Source of the DNA: JAMXLO01 sp963794185
GTDB lineage: Bacteria > Pseudomonadota > Alphaproteobacteria > Acetobacterales > Acetobacteraceae
Direction of reading: 5' to 3'
NCBI GenBank assembly: GCA_963794185.1
Contig: CAWCDM010000045.1
Location: 1-64,000, forward strand
Length of the DNA: 64,000 bases
Positions 10,277 through 20,201 of this stretch are shown here, piece by piece (positions within the stretch are counted from its first letter, which is position 1; each line of letters opens with the position of its first letter). The translations under genes and the position numbers were made by a program. The notes below the pieces were generated by a model, which searched no databases, was not told where the DNA came from, and saw only the letters and a list, made by a program, of their open reading frames with translations.

Positions 10277-10457
10277 GCGTCGCCGCATGCGGTGACGCCC
10301 CGATCAGGGGACAATGTCCACGGAGGCATTGCGGCGAACTGGATCGCGGCACCGCTGGCCGAGGTGCGCGCGGCGGCATGGATGCCTGGTTACCGCGGCA
10401 CGACACAAAGGCGTGCCGCGGCGTTGCCCCTACCGGGGTGCCGCTGGGCCCTTTTTT
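10277..10457 (+). terminator. Terminator region after the anti-sigma gene
   Basis: Three hairpins follow the stop codon: GCGTC/GACGC with inner CCGC/GCGG (10277-10298); a perfect 10-bp stem CCGCGGCACG/CGTGCCGCGG (10393-10421); and GCGGC/GCCGC with inner CCCC/GGGG (10418-10444) that ends in a T6 run at 10452-10457. The last has the form of a rho-independent terminator. The second and third share bases and could not form together. Confidence 0.5.
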
Positions 10458-10843
10458 CCCATCGAGCCGTACCTCGTCCTAGCTCGTCCGCACAACCTGA
10501 CGGCGCAGGCATGACACTGGCGCGGGATTGATGTGCGCACCCTGCCTGTAGACTGTAGCGGTTGCGCGTCCGTCCACAGAGAACACCGGCCGGCGGCTCG
10601 ATGTTCGTTTCGTCATTCAGCTTTCTACCTAATCTGGAAATGTCGTGATAAGGTAACGAGTTATAGCATGGCCCTCACAATGTCGGCACGACGCCGCGTT
10701 GCCGGCAGGCTGTTCTGCAGTCGTACCTGGCCACAGGAATATCCACAGACATTCGTTCCCGCGTGCGTGGCACGGGGCTGCGTGGCGGCGCGACCGACGC
10801 TCGGCTGGCAGATCTTCTCGTTCCGGCCCCGTTCATATAAACA
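10458..10843. other. Non-coding stretch
   Basis: About 390 bases with no convincing frame. Reading frames here have skewed compositions and no start signals. It leads into the promoter of the small membrane protein. Confidence 0.35.
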
Positions 10844-10873
10844 TTGCATTTTACATCATAAAGTCGTTTTATA
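10844..10873 (+). promoter_or_regulatory. Possible sigma-70-type promoter
   Basis: TTGCAT (10844-10849) and TTTATA (10868-10873) are 18 bases apart, 39 bases before the ATG at 10912. The -10 region, CGTTTTATA, is the same as that in the promoter before the ECF sigma gene. Confidence 0.4.
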
Positions 10874-10911
10874 GACGTTCGGCGCGCAGATGCCGTCACA
10901 GGAATGGGCCG

Positions 10912-11100
10912 ATGTACGACGACCAAGCAGATTTTGACCTCGGCGTGCGCGCACAGCAGAACCCCGCGGCGTCGACCGGACAGGCAGAAGACTTCCCGAA
11001 CAGCGTGCGCCACCTGGTACGCGCGTTGGCGCATCTGGTGCTTGCTGGCTCTGTTCTGTGGACGGTTGCCGTCGCTGCATGTCTTGCCCATTCGTTGTAG
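10912..11100 (+). CDS. Small single-span membrane protein of unknown function
   Basis: A 62-residue protein. The first 30 residues are acidic and polar (MYDDQADFDLGVRAQQNP); residues 39-60 form one hydrophobic helix (ALAHLVLAGSVLWTVAVAACLA). The ATG at 10912 has GGAATGG a few bases upstream and a plausible promoter 40 bases upstream. It is an orphan with no clear partner. The shared -10 with the upstream sigma gene may mean similar control, which is inference only. Confidence 0.4.
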   Translation: MYDDQADFDLGVRAQQNPAASTGQAEDFPNSVRHLVRALAHLVLAGSVLWTVAVAACLAHSL

Positions 11101-11521
11101 CCTGTAAAATTACGGATTCTTGCTCGCGCCCGAGCGGTTCTGTTCGTTGGCCTGATAACCGGCGCCGCTGAAGCAAGGTCGGGAGACGGGTTCCACGTCC
11201 TCAACAAATCCGAGGCCGCATCATCGCGCATCCGGGCGCCAATCATCATAGTGTGACACGAGGTTTCCGATCTGCATCATTCAGGTGAATGTATTGCTGC
11301 AAAGGCCGGGCAAGGTGCCCTGAGCTCCGGCTGTGCACGCGCCAAGCGGTCCGGTGATATGCGCATGCCGCAGCCGGCTCGCCGCCGCTCTTTGCGCGCG
11401 ACCCGAAGCCGGGTGACTAACGACCGTTTAACCAGAGATAAATGGCAAATCATCTGGACATATCAAGTAGATCATCCGAGAAACGGTTGACCTATGCAAC
11501 GATATTGAAGTGGAAGCGACC
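11101..11521. other. Non-coding stretch
   Basis: About 420 bases between the small membrane protein and the protease-propeller gene. No gene, repeat or clear promoter was identified; the region from 11420 to 11510 is noticeably more AT-rich and may hold the promoter of the next gene. Confidence 0.35.
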
Positions 11522-12926
11522 ATGGCCGTACTCGAAATCACCAAGTTGCGCGCCGATATTGCTGCCGCGGGCGCCAAATGGGACGCACGCGAGTTGGCTC
11601 CCGGCGAATTTCAGCGCGGCCGCGGTTGGCAGCCGACGCCGCCCACCGTCCTGCAGAAGGCGCGTGCGAATGCCGAACGACTCAAGAGGACGCGTCTCGC
11701 ATCCATGTTCGGGGCCACCGGAGCCCAGCCATCGGCGCCGCTCAACGCGGGCGTGGCGAGCGGCCCGGCCGGCGGGCCGGGGCTGCCGAAGGTCGTCGAC
11801 TGGCGCAACCAGGGTGTGATCGCACCGGTGACGGATCAAGAGCGCTGCGGCTCCTGCGTATCGTTCGCTGTCACCGGTCTGGTAGGTGCGATGGCCGCGA
11901 TCGAGCATGACGGCACGAGCATTCCGCTGTCGCAGGCGGACTCGCACTTCAATTCGTCGCACGGGCCGAGGTGCGGCGGCTGGGACAATGGCACTGCACT
12001 CAATCAGGTACAGTCGCGCGGCGTTGTCGGCATCGGGGCGGCTGGTGGCCGGTCCAGGGTGGCACCGTGGCGCCCAACACGTCTGTGCTCGGTGTATCGC
12101 GCTCGACCGACAAGCTCGACACCTTCGGCGTCGGCACCGACCATGGTAGCTACACCGCCGCGTGGCAGCCGGGCGAGGCGCACTGGCAGGGCTGGTGGAA
12201 CGTCAAGGGCGGCGTGGCTGCGCCGAACACCTCCATCACTGGGGTCTCCCGTTCGGCGGACAAGCTGGACACCTCCGGTATCGGCACGGATCAGAAAAGG
12301 TATATACCGCCGCCTGGCAGCCCGGTGAGACCCATTGGGGCGGCTGGTGGCGGGTGCAGAACGGGGTCGCGGCGCCAAACACCTCAGTGACAGGCGTCTC
12401 ACGTTCAGCGGACAAGCTGAACATCTTCAGCGTAGGGCCCGATCAGCACATCTTCACGGCCGCCTGGCAGCCGGGCGATGCGCATTCGGGCGGCTGGTGG
12501 CCGATCGCGGGCGGTGTCACCGCCCCAGGAACCTCGGTGTTCGGCGTCTCGCGCTCGACCGACAAGCTGGACGTGTTCTGCGTCGGTAGCGACATGCAGG
12601 TTTATACCGCCGCGTGGGAGCAGGGATTCGCGAGCTGGCACGGCTGGTGGCCCGTCGGTCACTTCAAGGCGGCGCCCGGCACCTCGGTCCATGCGGTATC
12701 GCGCACCAAGGACCGCATCGACATCTTCGCGGTGGGCGAGGATGGCGGCATTTACACGGCGGCGTGGCAGGCAGGCTCGACCCACCGGAGCGCGGGGTGT
12801 CGTATCGTGGGCGGCAGTGCCGCGGCAGGGACCATGGTGACCGCGGTGGTACGCAGTGCCAACCACCTGGACCTGTTCGCGGTGGGCACGGACCACCACG
12901 TGTATGCGGCGGCCTGGCAGCCGTAG
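11522..12926 (+). pseudogene. Papain-type protease lobe joined to a lectin-like beta-propeller, broken
   Basis: The N-terminal 170 residues are the left lobe of a C1A cysteine protease: LPKVVDWRNQGVIAPVTDQ, the catalytic cysteine in QERCGSCVSFA, then CGGWDNGTALNQ. The right lobe with the catalytic histidine and asparagine is missing. After a frame change near 12030 come six repeats of about 49 residues, each like GWWxVxGGVAAPNTSV, GVSRSADKLDxF, VGTD and YTAAWQPG. These resemble blades of PLL-type beta-propeller lectins. A second frame change near 12295 lies in an AAAA run. Intact relatives would be secreted sugar-binding proteases. The missing half and two breaks suggest a pseudogene, though a propeller-only product is possible. 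Confidence 0.65.
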
Positions 12927-13633
12927 ACCGTACGAATGCGACAGGAGGCATGGGGCATGGCTGCGATCGACGCCGCCGTGGCCATCCATTGCGACGGCCG
13001 GCTCGCCAGTGGCGTTGCCCACCGCGCAGGGGCCGGCGACCGGCTATCGCTCGTCGCTTGAATTGACGCCTGGCGTCTCGCAGGTCGCGGACCGGCCTGG
13101 CGCGCCGGTGCCGCCCGGGTAGCGCCTGGGCGGGTCAACCGGGGGGCACTGTCCGTGGTGGCTGGCCCGGGCGTCTATCGGATCACGGCAACCCTGGCGC
13201 GGCCCTGGGCGGCGGATAAACCGGCCCGGACGGTGGTCATCGTGCTGACGGTTGATTGACCGGCTGGCCGCGTCGAACCGGCGCGCGTCGATCAGCGCCG
13301 CTGTCGGCACGCACTATGCGGCAGCCGCCGCCAGGCTCACGCATGTGCGATCCATCGTCATTGCAACCACCGCCGGGCCGCTGCGCTGAGTACGGATACG
13401 GTTGCATCTGCAGCGCAGACACCCGACGATACCCTGCGCCACCCAGCTTCACGGACATTTGAGTAGCTCAGTGGCTCCCAGCTAAGCGAAGGCGTGGGGC
13501 GGGCAAGCGTTACAGTGCCTGCGGCCCGGCTGCGCCAAACTGGATAGGGGCCGAACTGGATAGCAAATCGTCATCCCGACGCATTCGCGAGACCCAGTAT
13601 ACGGCGGCATGACCAACCGGAACCGCACGACGC
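12927..13633. other. Non-coding stretch, possible gene remains
   Basis: About 700 bases between the propeller gene and glgE. Short stretches (for example VVAGPGVYRITATLARPW near 13150-13210) look protein-like but are not in one frame and match no family I know. The last 150 bases should hold the promoter of the glgE operon, but no clear -35/-10 pair was seen. Confidence 0.3.
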
Positions 13634-16600
13634 ATGGCACCTAAGATCTACCATCTGCATCCGCTGGTCGCCGGGAGGCTGTCCGAGTGGTCCGGCCACT
13701 TCGCGCGCTGCCGTGCGATGGGGTTCGACACCGTGTGTGTCGCGCCGCCGTTCGCTCCCGGCGGTGGCGGAGACATTTTCATCACCGCCGATCATGAGAC
13801 GTTGCACCCGGCGTTGGGCTGGCAGGGCTCGGCCGATGACGGGATCGCCCGGACGGCGAAGGCAGCAGCCGAGCAGGGATTGCGCATCTGGCTGGACCTT
13901 GCGATCGACCGCGTCGCGATCGATGCAGTCATCCGCCAGCGCGAGGAGCAATGGTTCTCCACAGGCGGCTGTGGCGCCCTGCCAAATCCGCGGCGAACCC
14001 CGTACCGGTTGGATGTCGCCTACGCACGGCTGGAGCAGACCACGATCGCGGAAGCGATGACCGCATGGTGGCTGGACCGCCTCGGACGCCTGGTCGGGGC
14101 GGGGGTGGCCGGCTTTCGTTGCCTCGAGCCTGACCGCGTTCCTCCGCCGCTCTGGCGACAGATCATCGGCGCCATCCGGTCCCAGGCGCCACACTGCCGC
14201 TTCCTCGCCTGGACGCCGGACGTGGACCGCGCGGCCCTGCCCCGTCTGGAACGGGTCGGCTTCGATCACGTGTGTTCCTCGCTCGCATGGTGGGACGGAC
14301 GTGCGAGCTGGCTCCTGGATGAAGCCGAGTCGCTCCGTCGCATCGCACCGGCGATCGCTTCGCCGGAGCCGTCATTCTTCGACCGGCGGGCGGCAAGGCT
14401 TGAGCCTGGCAGCGACGTCGCCACAGGCTGCCGCCTCGCGCTGCGCCTGGCCGCGGCCACCGGGAGCGGTATTTTCGTCCCGATGGGGTTCGAATACGCC
14501 ACGCGCCGGCCATTCGACGCCGTGCTCGCCGGTCCGCAGGATTTCGATCGCGCGCGCGACGACGCGGCCGCCGATCTGCGTGACGATGTGCAGGCTGCCA
14601 ACGCGCTGGTCGACCGCATCGCCGCCCGCCCAGTCGATGGCGAGATGCGGGCGGTGACGAGTCCGGAAAACCCGGTGACGGCGCTGCTGCGCACCGATGC
14701 GCCGGATGTGCGGCAGGCAACCCGCGCAGTGGTCGTGCTGGCCAATCCCGACATCGTCCGGAGCGTGCCGCTCGATCTGCCGCTGTCGCCGTTGCCGCCC
14801 CAGGCAGGCGCCGCGTTCGCGACGCCCGAGCCGCTCGACGCGCCGGACGCGACGACGCCGATGGCGCCCGGCGAGGTCCGCGTGCTCGCCTACTCGCGCG
14901 GCGATCCGGTCATCCAGCTGTCCGCCACGGAGGCTGTCCCCGATAGGCTGGGCGCGGCCGCCACGCGGATCGCCATCGAGGCACTCGTCACCCTCGGTGC
15001 CAGACGGCAACCTTGCCGTGAAGCGTCTGGTGGGCCAGCCCGTGGTGGCGAGCGCCGACATCATCGCTGACGGCCATGAGGTACTGGCGGCGCGAACTGC
15101 TCTGGCGCGCCGACGACGAGGCGGGCTGGCACCGCGTGCCGATGCGGCTGATCGCGAACGATCGCTGGGAGGCCTTTTTCGCCCCCGAGCGGATCGGCCG
15201 CCACCGATTCACCGTCGAGGCGTGGTGGGATCTCTGGGGCACGTTCACCCACGACCTGGCTGCCAAGCATGACGCCGGCCAGGATGTCGCGCTCGAGATC
15301 GCGGAAGGCTGGCACGTGCTGCAGACGGTCGCGGCGCGCGCACCGGCCGAGGTGAGCGCCGGCCTGCGAAGCATCGTGGACCGGGTGAAGTCGGCATCGG
15401 CCGCGGAGCGGATCGCTATCCTGCTCGCGCCGGCGACGTCGGAGGCGATGCGAGCGGCCGATGAACGCCCATTCGCCTTCCGTCATGCGCCGGAAATTCC
15501 AGTTGATGTGGATCGGCCGCAGGCCGGGTTCGCAAGCTGGTACGAGATGTTTCCGCGGTCCGCCACCAGCGATCCCGCGCGCCACGGCACATTCGCCGAC
15601 GTGATCGGGCGTCTGCCGGCGATCCGCGCAATGGGTTTCGACGTACTGTATTTCCCACCGATCCATCCGATCGGCACGACCAACCGCAAGGGCCGCAACA
15701 ACGCGCTGCGCGCCGAGCCCGATGACGTCGGCAGCCCCTATGCGATTGGCGGTCCCGACGGCGGGCACGACGCGATCCACCGCCAGCTCGGCACGTTCGA
15801 CGACTTCCGCGCGCTGATCGCGGCGGCGAAGGACAACGGACTGGAGATCGCGCTCGATTTCGCCGTCCAGTGTTCGCCGGACCATCCCTGGCTGCGCGAG
15901 CATCCGGACTGGTTCCGCTGGCGCCCCGACGGGTCGATCCGGTTCGCCGAGAACCCACCGAAGAAATACGAGGACATCGTCAACCCGGACTTCTACGCGG
16001 AGACGGCAATGCCGGCGCTGTGGCTCGCGCTGCGCGACGTCGTGCAGTTCTGGGTGGACCAGGGCGTCCGCATCTTCCGGGTCGATAATCCGCACACCAA
16101 GCCGCTGCCGTTCTGGCAGTGGATGATCGCCGACATCCGCGGACGGCAGCCGGACGTGATCTTCCTTGCCGAGGCATTCACCCGGCCAAAGGTGATGTAC
16201 CGCCTTGCGAAGATCGGCTTTGCCCAGTCCTACACGTACTTCACCTGGCGCAACACCAAGCACGAGATCATCGAGTATCTGACCGAACTGAATTCTTCCC
16301 CGGTGCGCGAGTTCTTCCGGCCCAACTTCTTCGTCAACACGCCCGATATCAATCCGATTCCCCTTCAGACCTCGGGCCGGCCGGGCTTCCTGATCCGTGC
16401 GGTGCTGGCGTGCACTCTCTCGGGGCTGTGGGGCATGTATTCAGGGTTCGAACTCTGCGAGGCTGCACCACTGCCCGGTCGCGAGGAATATCTCGATTCC
16501 GAGAAGTATGAGATCCGCGTGCGTGATTTCGCGGCGCCCGGCAACATCGTGAACGAGATCACCTCACTCAACCGCATCCGCAGAGCGAATCCGGCAATGC

Positions 16601-16905
16601 AGAGTCACCTTGGCATCACCTTCTACCCGGCATTCAATGACCAGGTGCTGCTCTACGGCAAGCGATTGCCGAAGGGGCACGACATGGTCCTGGTCGCGGT
16701 CAATCTCGATCCGCACAACCCGCAGGAGGCAGCAATCGAAATTCCGCTCTGGGAATGGGGCCTGCCGGATCATGAGACACTGGCGGCGACCGACCTGATG
16801 CGCGGCCAGCGCTTCGTATGGACCGGCAAGAACCAGCGCATCCGCCTCGATCCGGTCGATCTGCCGTTCGCGATATGGCGGGTCGCACCCGCGGGAGCAG
16901 CATGA
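13634..16905 (+). CDS. glgE: Alpha-1,4-glucan:maltose-1-phosphate maltosyltransferase (two frameshifts)
   Basis: GlgE adds maltosyl units from maltose-1-phosphate to alpha-glucan. The C-terminal 610 residues (from 15076) form a GH13_3 enzyme: ASWYEMFPRS, LYFPPIHPIG, the nucleophile Asp in FRVDNPHTKPLPFW, the acid/base Glu in FLAEAFTRPKVMY, and FVNTPDINP. The first 450 residues form a second amylase-like barrel whose nucleophile position reads FRCLEP, so it is probably inactive. The frame changes near 14986 and 15093; removing one base at each gives EALSPSVPDGNLAVKRL and EVLAAELLWRADDE and a 1,089-residue protein, the size of long GlgE forms. It is the first gene of the cluster and ends in an ATGA overlap with treS, whose product feeds it. 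Confidence 0.88.
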
Positions 16906-19900
16906 TGGATATGGCCGTTGCCCGCCCGCGCGTGATCCGACCGGCACTGACCGAGGACCGGCAGTGGTACAAGGATGCAGTCATCTATCAGCTGCATCTC
17001 AAATCGTTCTTCGATTCTAACAACGACGGAGTGGGAGATTTTCCCGGCCTGATCGCCAAGCTCGACTACATCGCCGATCTCGGCGTCAACACGATCTGGC
17101 TGCTGCCGTTCTATCCATCGCCGCGCCTCGACGACGGTTACGACATCAGCGACTACCGCGGCGTGCATCAGGACTATGGCACGTTGGCCGATGCCAGGAG
17201 ATTCATCGCACTGGCCCATGCACGCGGCATGCGGGTGATCACCGAGCTGGTGGTCAACCACACCTCCGACCAGCATCCATGGTTCCAGCGCGCGCGGCGG
17301 GCAAAGCCCGGTTCGGTGTATCGCGACTTCTATGTTTGGTCCGACGACGATCGCAAGTACGCCGGCACACGCGTCATCTTCGTCGATACGCTGCGCACCA
17401 ACTGGACCTTCGACGATGTCGCCGGCGCCTATTACTGGCACCGGTTCTATTCGCACCAGCCGGATCTCAACTTCGACAGCCCGCGCGTGATGAAGGAGGT
17501 GCTTGCCGTCTTGCGCTACTGGCTGGAGATTGGCGTCGACGGGCTGCGGCTGGACGCCGTGCCCTATCTGGTCGAGCGCGAGGGCACCAACAACGAGAAC
17601 CTGCCGGAGACGCATGCCGTCCTGAAGCGGATCCGCGCCGAAATCGACCAGCATTATCCCGACCGCATGCTGCTGGCCGAGGCCAATCAATGGCCCGAGG
17701 ATGCGAAGGACTATTTCGGCGATGACGACGAATGCCACATGGCATTCCACTTCCCGCTGATGCCGCGCATGTACATGGCGATCGCGCGCGAGGACCGCTT
17801 CCCGATCACCGACATACTGCGCCAGACGCCGGAGATTCCGCCCAACAGCCAATGGGCGATCTTCCTGCGCAACCACGACGAACTGACGCTGGAGATGGTG
17901 ACCTCGAGCGAGCGCGACTTCCTGTGGGAGACCTATGCGGCCGATCGCCGCGCGCGGCTCAACCTCGGCATCCGCCGCCGGCTGTCGCCGCTGCTGGAAC
18001 ACGACCGCAGGCGCGTCGAGCTGATGAACTACCTGCTGTTCTCCATGCCGGGGACGCCGGTGATCTATTACGGCGACGAGATCGGCTTGGGCGACAACAT
18101 CCATCTCGGCGACCGCGATGGCGTGCGCACGCCGATGCAGTGGTCGCCGGACCGCAACGGCGGATTCTCGCGCGCCGATCCCTCGCGTCTCGTGCTGCCG
18201 CCGATCATGGACCCGCTCTACGGCTACGAGGCGGTGAACGTCGAGGCGCAGTCCTCCGACCAGCATTCGCTGCTGAACTGGACGCGACGGGCGATTGCGG
18301 TCCGCCGCCAGTACCGCGCGTTCGGGCGCGGCAATTTTCGCCTGCTGTATCCGAAAAACCGGAAGGTTCTCGCGTATCTACGCGAGTACGAAGGCCGCTC
18401 AATTCTCTGCGTGGCCAATCTTGCGCGCACGCCGCAGGCGGTGGAGCTCGAGCTTTCCGAGTTCGCCGGGCGCATGCCGATCGAGCTGGATGGCGGCTCG
18501 ATCTTCCCACCGATTGGGCAGCTCAGCTACCTGCTGACGCTGCCGCCCTATGGTTTCTATTGGTTCCTGTTAGCAGATGAGGAGGCGGGCTGGCCTTCGC
18601 TCCATACGCCCGCACCAGAACCCATGCCCGAATATCAGACAATCGTTCTGCGCAATCGTCTGGCCGATGCGCTGCAGGCGGGACGCTCGATCCTGGAACG
18701 CGAGATCCTGCCGGCCTACCTCGCCAAGCGCCGCTGGTTCGCAATGAAGGACCAGGCACTGCACGCGGTGCGGCTTGCCTCGCTCATTCCGCTGCCGAAC
18801 GCCGCGAACGAACTGCTGCTGGCGGAGATCGAAACCGAGACGCAGGGCGGCTCGGCGCGGTGGCTTCTGCCGCTGGCGATCGCCTGGGAGGAGCGGCCGA
18901 CAGGTCCGCTGCCGGCCCAGCTCGCGCTGGCCCGGGTGCGTCGCGGGGCGCATGTGGGGCTGCTGACCGACGGCTTCTCGCTGCCCGAGTGCGCCAGCGG
19001 GGCCATGGCCGGACTCGCCGCCGGCACCACGCTAGCCACGCAGGCAGGCGAAATTCGCTTCGAGCCGACCTCGCGCATGGCCCAGACCACGGTTCCGCTG
19101 GACGCCGAGATGATGTGGCTGTCGGTGGAGCAGTCGAACTCCTCGATGATCATCGGCGACGTCGCGATGCTGAAGCTGTTCCGCCGCATCACGACCGGGC
19201 CGCATCCCGAGGCGGAGATGGGCCGCTACTTGACCGAGCAGGGCTTCGCCAACATCGCGCCGCTGCTGGGCGAGATCGTTCGTGTCGATCCCGACGGCGA
19301 GCGCCACGCCCTGGCGATCGCGCAAGGTTTCATCCGCAACCAGGGCGATGCCTGGGCCTGGACGTTGGATCTGCTGATGCGCGGCCTGTCGGATCTGACC
19401 GCCGGCACCGAGGAGGCACAGGCGACATCGACCGAACAGCATGAGGACTACGACACGATCGCGACCCTGCTCGGACGTCGCCTTGGCGAGATGCACGCTA
19501 TTCTCGCCCGCGACACCAACGATCCATCGTTCGCGCCGGAGATGGCGGGCATCGTAGCCGCGGAGCAGTGGGCGGCACAGGCGGAGCAGCAGTTGACCGC
19601 AGCTTTCGCCGCGCTCGACGGGCAGAAGGAATGGGACGAGGCCGCGGCGCAGGACCTTGCCGCCGTGAACTCGGGGCGCGAGAGGCTTGTCGAGACTTTG
19701 CATGAGCTTGCCCGATCCGGTCCCGGCTCGACGCTGACGCGCATTCATGGCGATCTGCATCTCGGCCAGGTCCTGGTGGCCAACGGCGACGTCTACATCA
19801 TCGACTTCGAGGGTGAGCCTGCGAAGCCGATGGCGTTGCGGCGGGCGAAGAATCACCGATTGCGCGATGTTGCCGGCATGATCCGTTCGTTCGACTACGC

Positions 19901-20201
19901 CGCCGCCGTGGTGAAAAGAAAGAGCCTCGCCAGCCACGCGCACGTCGCGGACCCGAGCCGCGACGCGTTCCTGCGCAGCTTCGTCGAACGCGGGACCCAA
20001 CGCTTCCTCAACGGCTACCTCGACGCCTTCCCGGCGGAGGACGTGGCCGTGGAGCAGAACCTGCTGCAGTTGTTTCTGCTCGAAAAGGCGGGCTACGAGA
20101 TCGCCTATGAGGCCGCCAACCGCCCGACCTGGATCGATGTGCCGCTGCACGGGCTGGCGCAGCTCGTCACGCAGTTGATCGGCGAGAAGGTCCTGTCATG
20201 A
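16902..20201 (+). CDS. treS: Trehalose synthase fused to maltokinase
   Basis: A 1,099-residue two-enzyme fusion, uninterrupted. Residues about 20-560 are GH13_16 trehalose synthase, which interconverts trehalose and maltose: WYKDAVIYQLHLKSF, nucleophile Asp in GLRLDAVPYL, acid/base Glu in LLAEANQWPED, and FLRNHDELTLEM. From about residue 590 follows a maltokinase with ILPAYLAKRRWFAMK and the kinase-like catalytic loop IHGDLHLGQVLVANGDVYIIDFEGEP, making maltose-1-phosphate with ATP. The fusion passes maltose straight to GlgE, encoded by the previous gene. I chose the ATG at 16902, which overlaps the glgE stop by four bases; other ATGs at 16905 and 16911 are possible. Confidence 0.95.
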   Translation: MMDMAVARPRVIRPALTEDRQWYKDAVIYQLHLKSFFDSNNDGVGDFPGLIAKLDYIADLGVNTIWLLPFYPSPRLDDGYDISDYRGVHQDYGTLADARRFIALAHARGMRVITELVVNHTSDQHPWFQRARRAKPGSVYRDFYVWSDDDRKYAGTRVIFVDTLRTNWTFDDVAGAYYWHRFYSHQPDLNFDSPRVMKEVLAVLRYWLEIGVDGLRLDAVPYLVEREGTNNENLPETHAVLKRIRAEIDQHYPDRMLLAEANQWPEDAKDYFGDDDECHMAFHFPLMPRMYMAIAREDRFPITDILRQTPEIPPNSQWAIFLRNHDELTLEMVTSSERDFLWETYAADRRARLNLGIRRRLSPLLEHDRRRVELMNYLLFSMPGTPVIYYGDEIGLGDNIHLGDRDGVRTPMQWSPDRNGGFSRADPSRLVLPPIMDPLYGYEAVNVEAQSSDQHSLLNWTRRAIAVRRQYRAFGRGNFRLLYPKNRKVLAYLREYEGRSILCVANLARTPQAVELELSEFAGRMPIELDGGSIFPPIGQLSYLLTLPPYGFYWFLLADEEAGWPSLHTPAPEPMPEYQTIVLRNRLADALQAGRSILEREILPAYLAKRRWFAMKDQALHAVRLASLIPLPNAANELLLAEIETETQGGSARWLLPLAIAWEERPTGPLPAQLALARVRRGAHVGLLTDGFSLPECASGAMAGLAAGTTLATQAGEIRFEPTSRMAQTTVPLDAEMMWLSVEQSNSSMIIGDVAMLKLFRRITTGPHPEAEMGRYLTEQGFANIAPLLGEIVRVDPDGERHALAIAQGFIRNQGDAWAWTLDLLMRGLSDLTAGTEEAQATSTEQHEDYDTIATLLGRRLGEMHAILARDTNDPSFAPEMAGIVAAEQWAAQAEQQLTAAFAALDGQKEWDEAAAQDLAAVNSGRERLVETLHELARSGPGSTLTRIHGDLHLGQVLVANGDVYIIDFEGEPAKPMALRRAKNHRLRDVAGMIRSFDYAAAVVKRKSLASHAHVADPSRDAFLRSFVERGTQRFLNGYLDAFPAEDVAVEQNLLQLFLLEKAGYEIAYEAANRPTWIDVPLHGLAQLVTQLIGEKVLS

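Noticed and set aside
12050..12920. Regular ~147-bp tandem repeats, possible CRISPR or satellite
   Set aside because: The repeats are full codons of a 49-residue beta-propeller blade; no short conserved repeat with unique spacers.
16770..20150. Long minus-strand frames of 498 and 372 codons opposite treS
   Set aside because: Antisense shadows of a well-supported gene, with no ribosome-binding site or recognisable protein.
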